Part shown: positions 17,713 through 22,435 of the stretch, in pieces
Layout: each line of letters opens with the position of its first letter
How positions within the stretch are numbered: the first letter of the stretch is position 1
DNA from: a virus
Length of the DNA: 22,435 nt
Strand: one strand, 5' to 3'
Virus record (IMG/VR): IMGVR_UViG_3300036832_001693
Location: 1 to 22,435 of that record
Made by a program: the position numbers and the translations under genes
The notes under the pieces: model-generated
Told to the model about the DNA's origin: nothing
Seen by the model: only the letters and a program-made list of their open reading frames with translations
The model's database searches: none

Positions 17713-17874
17713 ATGACAGAAGCTCTGGCACTCAGTTTCGCATTCGGCTTTTTCGCTGGTATTGGTGTTGTGTGCTTAGCCGTAGTGCGGGTATTGGAAC
17801 GAGCCCGGGGCCTTCCGAGGAACCGTAACTTTTTCAAAGTTGGAATCTTATCGGAACCGGGAAACGACCGATAA
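17713..17874 (+). CDS. Single-span membrane protein, 53 aa
   Basis: ATG 17713 starts MTEALALSFAFGFFAGIGVV and continues CLAVVRVLERARGLPRNRNF, giving one membrane span followed by a basic cytoplasmic part, and ends at TAA 17872-17874. The ribosome-binding site is weak (GAGG, 12 nt away). The 44-nt gap from the two-span gene suggests a shared transcript. It is the last rightward gene before the convergent NusG-like gene. No family is recognised. Confidence 0.55.
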   Translation: MTEALALSFAFGFFAGIGVVCLAVVRVLERARGLPRNRNFFKVGILSEPGNDR

Positions 17875-17977
17875 CGCCGCTTCCGAATGGCCTAATCTGT
17901 GACGGTTAACCCGTTCGTATTCAGACGGCCGACAGGGATTTGCTTGGTACGCCGATTCGCAACGTGACACAAGAGCG

Positions 17978-18535
17978 TCATGCAGCTATCCCTAAAGCTT
18001 CATGCAACAATCGATTGCGCGCCGCAGCATCGCCGTTGACGACACCATCACGAAACGCACTCCACGTATGCACGTCCATGATTTCATTGTCATGAACCAA
18101 AACATCCGTCATCCGCCGCGAACGGCGCCACGATCGTTTAATCCGCTTTGGCATACCGATGCCTTCTTGCTGCAACATCAACGGCCGCTGCTGATTTTCA
18201 ACCACACGAATGGCATTCACCGCCGCATCGGCGATAACCGCAGGTAATCCATCGACCCGCCGCAGAAAATCAAATACCCCAGGACACGAGCGGATGCGAT
18301 CATGATTGCGCGGCCCCAGCCATGCAAACACAAACACATAGCCGGGAAACATCGGCGCCGCCACGCGCTTGCGGCGCCGCTGCGTCATGCGCTCCGTCAT
18401 GCGCTCAAGGTCGAGTTCCGGAGCGTAAATACCGAACCGCCGGCCGGCTAAGTGCGCCGCCGCAACGCGCTCATGCGCCGGCATGATTTGCAGCACGTAC
18501 CATTCAGGACGCAAGCCGATCACCACTTCGGCCAT
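17978..18535 (-). CDS. NusG N-domain (RfaH-like) transcription factor without KOW
   Basis: The start at 18535 (MAEVVIGLRPEWYVLQ) is chosen because GGGGAGGTGAGC lies about 9 nt upstream inside the preceding gene. The 185-aa product has an NGN domain: RPEWYVLQIMPAHERVAAAH, then AAPMFPGYVFVFAWLG and SCPGVFDFLRRVDGLPAVI, all typical of NusG and RfaH. The C-terminal part is basic (KRIKRSWRRSRRMTD) and helical, with no recognisable KOW domain. NGN proteins bind RNA polymerase and change pausing or termination; this could be an antiterminator for phage operons, which is inferred. It overlaps the upstream gene by 32 nt and ends the replication operon. Confidence 0.82.
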   Translation of the reverse strand: MAEVVIGLRPEWYVLQIMPAHERVAAAHLAGRRFGIYAPELDLERMTERMTQRRRKRVAAPMFPGYVFVFAWLGPRNHDRIRSCPGVFDFLRRVDGLPAVIADAAVNAIRVVENQQRPLMLQQEGIGMPKRIKRSWRRSRRMTDVLVHDNEIMDVHTWSAFRDGVVNGDAAARNRLLHEALGIAA

Positions 18536-19406
18536 CAACGGGCTCACCTCCCCGAACCCGATCACCTCCCCAATCGTCCACCGATCCCGAAACGCCTCGT
18601 ACACCTGCCGCAAATTGCCTTGCATCGTCCTCATTCCCCGGTTCGGATTCCGTGCCGTCGTCGGTTGCGGCATCGTCATCCGGGGGACCAGTGGCAGGGA
18701 AAAGACCCACGCCTTTGACGTAGGTCATGCCGCCAATGCTGGCTAAGGCGCGATCATATAACCCCTTCTGGAAATACCACCCATTCGTACCTCTATTTTC
18801 CCCAGTGCCTTGCCCAAACGGGCTAAGCGCCATCCGTTCCGCTTTCGCCATCAACTGCGGCGGCGCGATCATCAGCAACGCAAACCAAGCTTTGGTTCTA
18901 TAGCAAACCCATTGCTTGGCTTCCTCCCGCGCGGGAGCGCGCGGCGCCCCGCCGTCGCGCGCGCGCGCACGCGCGCTGGTAGATTCTTTGGTAGATTGGT
19001 AGTTAGTATAATGTATGGGGTCGGAAACTGTGCCATTTGGTGTACCTTTTTCAACCGTATCTGGCACACTTTCTTGCACGATTTGGCACACTTTCTCATC
19101 GCTAAAACCTGCCAAGTTGGCACCTTTTCCAGTGCCGTCTAAGCAGAGCCAAAATTCAGTCAAATTACCCCGTCCCAAGCCACCCTCCCGGCGCAAGAGA
19201 CCGGCTTGCTCCAATTCACCAATACAACGCCAAAATGTTCGCAGCGAAAATCCGCATTTTTCGGAGAAAAACTCCGCCGTTGTTTGTTGATAACGGACTG
19301 AGCCATCACGCGAATCGGTCTGGTCGGCAAGCGCCAACAAGAGGAGCTTTGCCGCCGGACTGTCTATTTTCTGATTCCAAGCCCAATTTTGCGCCGCAAT
19401 ACTCAT
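18504..19406 (-). CDS. Winged-helix replication protein (phage O/DnaD-like)
   Basis: A 300-aa protein from ATG 19406, which overlaps the DnaB stop (ATGA). Residues 8-90 form a winged helix: WAWNQKIDSPAAKLLLLALA, a loop, FFSEKCGFSLRTFWRCIGEL as the recognition helices, and EQAGLLRREGGLGRGNLTEF as the wing. A linker rich in Arg/Ala and the middle domain (EEAKQWVCYRTKAWFALLM) follow, and the tail is acidic and Gly-rich. Proteins of this build placed directly next to DnaB bind the phage origin and load the helicase. The gene order and coupling fit that role; candidate sites are the repeats at 11.7 kb. Confidence 0.78.
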   Translation of the reverse strand: MSIAAQNWAWNQKIDSPAAKLLLLALADQTDSRDGSVRYQQTTAEFFSEKCGFSLRTFWRCIGELEQAGLLRREGGLGRGNLTEFWLCLDGTGKGANLAGFSDEKVCQIVQESVPDTVEKGTPNGTVSDPIHYTNYQSTKESTSARARARDGGAPRAPAREEAKQWVCYRTKAWFALLMIAPPQLMAKAERMALSPFGQGTGENRGTNGWYFQKGLYDRALASIGGMTYVKGVGLFPATGPPDDDAATDDGTESEPGNEDDARQFAAGVRGVSGSVDDWGGDRVRGGEPVDGRSGDRLAS

Positions 19407-20836
19407 GATTGGGATTCCTTCGCGAGATTATCAAAACGAGTTACCGACGCGTCAAACTGCACATCCACTTTGCCAATCGGACCGTGGCGTTGTTTGCCGA
19501 TGATAATTTCCGCTTTACCGATGACGGTTTCCGCTTTCGCCATCCATTCCGCCAATTTTTCAGCATCATCGCTCGCGGGCTTTTGCAACGCGTAGTAATA
19601 TTCCTCGCGATGCACAAACAACACCACATCGGCGTCTTGCTCGATCGAGCCAGAATCCCGCAAGTCCGTCAGTTGCGGCCGCTTGCTCTCGCGCGATTCG
19701 ACCGCACGCGACAGTTGCGACAGGGCGAGAATCGGCACGTTCAATTCCTTGGCCAGCGCCTTTAATCGCGTGGTGATTTCCGTCACCTCGGCGACCCGAT
19801 CGCGTGACGAGCGTTGCGTGGTGCCGGTCGCCAATTGCAGATAATCGATCACCAGCAAATCCAGCCCGTAAGTGCGCTTGAGCCGCCGCGCCCGCGCCGC
19901 GATTTGCGCGATCGACAAGCCGCCGCATTCATCGATGTAAAAATTAAAACCCTGAATCTCGGTCGCCACCCGCACGATCTGATCATAGTCCACCACATCG
20001 ATGGACCCGCGACGGATTTTGTTGGACGGGATGCTGCTTTGCTCCGACACAATCCGGGTCGCCAATTGCTCGGCGCTCATTTCCAGCGAGAAAAACCCGA
20101 CGACATTGCCGGCCTCGGCGGCGTTGTAGGCGATATTGGTGGCGAGCGCGGTCTTGCCCATGCCGGGACGACCGGCCAGGATAATCACATCGGAGTTTTG
20201 CAGACCGCCCATTAAATTATCCAGATCGATCAATCCGGTAGCCAGCCCCGACAAGCCGCCGTCGCGCTCCCGCGCCTTGCCGGCCAGATCGACCGCGCGC
20301 GCCAGCGCTTGCGAAAACGGCATGAAGCCGCTGGCATACTTGCCGGTCTCGGCCAGTTCGAACAACGCCCGCTCGCAATCTTCAATTTGCGATTCCGGGG
20401 TGGCATCGACCGGCGATTCGTAGGCGCGTTGCGCCACCTGCTCGGCAATGGAAATCAAACTGCGGCGCTGCGAAAGATCATAGACGACGCGGGCATAATC
20501 GGCGGCGTTAATGATGGTCGTCGCCTCGGCGATCAGATGCGCCATGTATTCGCTCGCCGTGGCGCCGTCGATGCGCACGTCGTCGCCGAAAAACGTCCGC
20601 AGCGTCACCGGCGTGGCGCTCTTGCCGACGCGAATCAATTGCTCGCAAAGCCCGAAGATTTCAGCATGCGCCGGCTGAAAAAAATGCTCCGGCTTGAGAA
20701 AATCCGATACCCGATAAAACGCGTCGTTGTTGATCATCAAGGCGCCCAGCAACGCCTGTTCGGCCTCGTCGTTATGCGGCAACGGCCGCAATCCGGAAGC
20801 GCGCTGCTTGGCGCGATTGAAATCAACCACGGTCAT
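19403..20836 (-). CDS. dnaB: Replicative DNA helicase, DnaB family
   Basis: A 477-aa protein from ATG 20836 (MTVVDFNRAKQRASG), with AGAGG upstream; a GTG at 20857 is an alternative. The N-terminal domain has PHNDEAEQALLGALMINNDA (20-39), the classic DnaB opening. The C-terminal RecA-like domain has Walker A LAGRPGMGKTALATNIA (220-236), ISIDY-like LLVIDYLQL (Walker B), ALSQLSRAVESRE and QDADVVLFVHREEYY. It unwinds DNA at the fork as a hexamer. Full length and all motifs are present. It is coupled to the winged-helix partner downstream. Confidence 0.96.
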   Translation of the reverse strand: MTVVDFNRAKQRASGLRPLPHNDEAEQALLGALMINNDAFYRVSDFLKPEHFFQPAHAEIFGLCEQLIRVGKSATPVTLRTFFGDDVRIDGATASEYMAHLIAEATTIINAADYARVVYDLSQRRSLISIAEQVAQRAYESPVDATPESQIEDCERALFELAETGKYASGFMPFSQALARAVDLAGKARERDGGLSGLATGLIDLDNLMGGLQNSDVIILAGRPGMGKTALATNIAYNAAEAGNVVGFFSLEMSAEQLATRIVSEQSSIPSNKIRRGSIDVVDYDQIVRVATEIQGFNFYIDECGGLSIAQIAARARRLKRTYGLDLLVIDYLQLATGTTQRSSRDRVAEVTEITTRLKALAKELNVPILALSQLSRAVESRESKRPQLTDLRDSGSIEQDADVVLFVHREEYYYALQKPASDDAEKLAEWMAKAETVIGKAEIIIGKQRHGPIGKVDVQFDASVTRFDNLAKESQS

Positions 20837-20846
20837 TGGATCGCCT

Positions 20847-21116
20847 CTAAGCGTCACTTGCCTTGGCAGCCGTACGCACCATACGCCTCACCTCAGACCG
20901 CAGTGGCACGCCGCTGCACGGCGGCGTGGTCTGCGAATGCCACTTCGGATCGTCGGGAAACTCAAACCACGGAAAACCCTGCGGCGGGTGTACGGTCACC
21001 TTGCGATGCTGGCATTTGGCGCAATAGCGTATGGTGCGGCCGCAGCCGTCATCGAAACTATCAGCGGCGCGGCGCTGTTCGCGATCCAAGTCCCATTTGT
21101 GCCGTGGCATGCTCAT
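20847..21116 (-). CDS. Small zinc-knuckle-like protein, 89 aa
   Basis: ATG 21116 overlaps the previous stop as ATGA, which decides the start. It reads MSMPRHKWDLDREQRRAADS, then DGCGRTIRYCAKCQHRKVTV, then a Pro/Trp/Phe-rich segment (PPQGFPWFEFPDDPKWHS) and TTPPCSG. Four cysteines (DGC, YC, KC and PPC) could bind zinc. No named family is recognised. It lies just before DnaB with 10 nt between stop and the DnaB ATG. Confidence 0.64.
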   Translation of the reverse strand: MSMPRHKWDLDREQRRAADSFDDGCGRTIRYCAKCQHRKVTVHPPQGFPWFEFPDDPKWHSQTTPPCSGVPLRSEVRRMVRTAAKASDA

Positions 21117-21265
21117 GCCGGCTCCACCAGCGCGCACGCGCACGGCCAGCACATGATAACGCCGTATTGCGCATGCGGCATGGCGTGGGTGGCGCAGACA
21201 TACCAGCCGAGCCGCTCGTAAGCGGCGATGCGGTCATAGATGACGTAGCGGAAATGCTGGATCAT
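21113..21265 (-). CDS. Small Cys/Trp-rich protein, 50 aa
   Basis: ATG 21265 overlaps the nuclease stop (ATGA), and its own TGA overlaps the next ATG. The product (MIQHFRYVIYDRIAAYERLG, then WYVCATHAMPHAQYGVIMCW and PCACALVEPA) is of the small type seen in phage replication operons with an 'F-R-Y-V-x-Y-D ... A-Y-E-x-x-G-W' start. Its function is unknown. Perfect overlaps on both sides are good evidence that it is translated. Confidence 0.64.
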   Translation of the reverse strand: MIQHFRYVIYDRIAAYERLGWYVCATHAMPHAQYGVIMCWPCACALVEPA

Positions 21266-21780
21266 GCCGCAGTTTTTCCGAATGCAAATCGCATCTGGCC
21301 TTTATGCAGATCAAAATCACCCCAAGGCACGAAATCACGAACGTCCCAAAAAACACCACCATGCGAAAATGCGCCCGTATGAATCTGTGCGATTGGCTCC
21401 AACTTTTTGAATGATTGAATCAGCAAAGCGCCAGTGCTTTGCTCGCCAATCAACAAAAACCCGGCCTGACCGCTTAATTTGCAAATCACCAAGTAATCCT
21501 GCCAATTTGGCAGATCGATGCCATGACGCTTGGTGCCAGTTTTCCCCCAAAACGCCTGACGCGATTTAAATTTTGCTTCAATCCAATAAGACGCCCCATC
21601 GGCCAGCACGGTAAAATCGGGCAAGCGATATCCGGCATAAGGACCAGTCAATAATGGAGCCTTGACGCTATTGACGCCGATTTGATCGCAATGCCGCACC
21701 ACATGATAACCCCGCGCGTGCGCTTGCTTTTCAAATTCTGTCTCAAACAAGGTCCCCCAATCAAAGCGATCATCATGCAT
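21262..21780 (-). CDS. PD-(D/E)XK-type nuclease
   Basis: A 172-aa protein from ATG 21780 (MHDDRFDWGTLFETEFEKQA), which overlaps the methylase stop. The motif YRLPDFTVLADGASYWIEAK (51-70) provides PD...E-x-K: Asp55, Glu68 and Lys70. An upstream Glu (13 or 15) and the GYHVVRHCDQIGVNS strand complete a typical core. It is similar in style to VRR-NUC or Holliday-junction resolvase folds. It may process replication intermediates, or form a pair with the adenine methylase next to it; sequence alone does not decide. Confidence 0.75.
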   Translation of the reverse strand: MHDDRFDWGTLFETEFEKQAHARGYHVVRHCDQIGVNSVKAPLLTGPYAGYRLPDFTVLADGASYWIEAKFKSRQAFWGKTGTKRHGIDLPNWQDYLVICKLSGQAGFLLIGEQSTGALLIQSFKKLEPIAQIHTGAFSHGGVFWDVRDFVPWGDFDLHKGQMRFAFGKTAA

Positions 21781-22435
21781 GAGGCACCACAATCACGCCG
21801 ATGCCCTTGAACGCCGCCGCAAACACCTCTGTAGCATCGCCAAAATAAAAGAAGGTCTGGCCCTGCAATGGACCACCTCCTTTCCCCTCGGGATTGTAAA
21901 ATTGGATTCGTTTGTTCGGGAAGCACAGCGCTCGCGCCACGGTACAGCACTCTTGAAACCATTTGACTTCCGTGCAGCTATTAACGAGCACAATCGCCCC
22001 GGTGACGCGTCCGGCTGCGTATTCCTCGCACAACTTTTCCATCATCTGATTAATCAACGGCCGCGAATACGGTGGGTTCATCCAGACCCGACCATGCCAT
22101 TGGTGCGGCAAGCTGCTATCGTCGCGCGAATAATATCTTTGCGCGCGCACCGTTGCTTGCGCAACCTCATTGCTTGCCGGATCAAGATCGAAACCACCCA
22201 ATACCTGTCGCGCCAATTCGATGTATTCGGCTGGTGTGTACCATTCGATATGCCCGGTATTGAGATGGACACGCGGGTCGCCTTCCCGCAGATACGCACG
22301 GCGATAAACGGGGCCAACCAAAACTTGGCGGTATAGATCCTCGTTTTCTAAGGTTCCCCTCAGATCCGATACCCGTTGCGGCTTCATGCCGGTAAGCTCG
22401 GCGGCTTCCGGAGCCGTCAAACTCGAATCCGCGAT
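21773..22435 (-). CDS. DNA N6-adenine methyltransferase (phage Dam), 5' end outside window
   Basis: The frame is open to the right edge, so the N-terminus is missing. The visible part begins with a helix-turn-helix-like LTAPEAAELTGMKPQRVSDL. The catalytic region has IEWYTPAEYIELARQVLGGF, then DLDPASNEVAQATV, and VWMNPPYSRPLINQM with the NPPY catalytic motif. It ends with a strand-rich region (FFYFGDATEVFAAAFKGIGV). This order fits the phage Dam family. Methylation may protect phage DNA from restriction or mark it for replication. It overlaps the nuclease gene by 8 nt. Confidence 0.88.
   Translation of the reverse strand: MADSSLTAPEAAELTGMKPQRVSDLRGTLENEDLYRQVLVGPVYRRAYLREGDPRVHLNTGHIEWYTPAEYIELARQVLGGFDLDPASNEVAQATVRAQRYYSRDDSSLPHQWHGRVWMNPPYSRPLINQMMEKLCEEYAAGRVTGAIVLVNSCTEVKWFQECCTVARALCFPNKRIQFYNPEGKGGGPLQGQTFFYFGDATEVFAAAFKGIGVIVVPHA

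Overview
This window is a piece of a tailed double-stranded DNA phage or prophage (Caudoviricetes). It encodes a portal N-terminus, both terminase subunits, a DnaB helicase with a winged-helix partner, a Dam-type methyltransferase and many small, tightly packed genes, and no ribosomal or core metabolic genes. The portal resembles the P22 type, which suggests a podovirus-like virion. High G+C and the terminase style suggest a proteobacterial host, perhaps alphaproteobacterial, but this is only an impression. Both ends cut through genes.

Layout. (1) Leftward structural/packaging arm, 11343 down to 1: TerS, a string of tiny genes including an Acb2-like cyclic-nucleotide sponge, TerL, a winged-helix protein, a set of small basic proteins sharing a short helix-G-x-I-S motif, a SpeD-like pyruvoyl decarboxylase, a 29-residue membrane protein, an ATP-grasp ligase, and the portal. 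Two rightward islands are embedded in this arm (558-1876 and 7448-8018), each with its own promoter-like sequence. (2) A 770-bp gene-free region, 11344-12113, with an AT-rich stretch, a perfect TATAAT facing TerS, a five-copy iteron-like array, two DnaA-box matches and dyads; it is a candidate origin and divergent control region. (3) Rightward operon, 12114-17308, of small proteins plus a Ycf46-like AAA ATPase; two small membrane-protein genes follow to 17874. (4) Leftward replication operon, 22435 down to 17978, with stop/start overlaps: Dam methylase, PD-(D/E)XK nuclease, two small proteins, DnaB, winged-helix replication protein and a NusG-N-domain protein. Arms 3 and 4 converge near 17.9 kb.

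The most striking observation is RNA-based. The rightward operon has three complete type II hammerhead ribozymes (13931-13984, 15604-15660, 16490-16546). Each lies between one stop codon and the next start codon, with every invariant core nucleotide and different, fully paired helices. Earlier junctions of the same operon carry a duplicated double-hairpin (12658, 13270) and a long GNRA-capped hairpin (12293). The transcript therefore looks built to be cut into separate mRNAs, each new mRNA starting with a 6-bp hairpin and a shared AACCGCGAAAGG leader before its AUG.

Other points of interest are the SpeD-like/ATP-grasp cassette, an Acb2-like anti-defence gene beside the terminase, a 46-bp identical leader in front of two diverged paralogues, and a promoter-operator-attenuator-triple-repeat leader in front of a tandemly duplicated gene pair. 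Nine small genes of 29-59 codons were recovered by reading junctions by eye.
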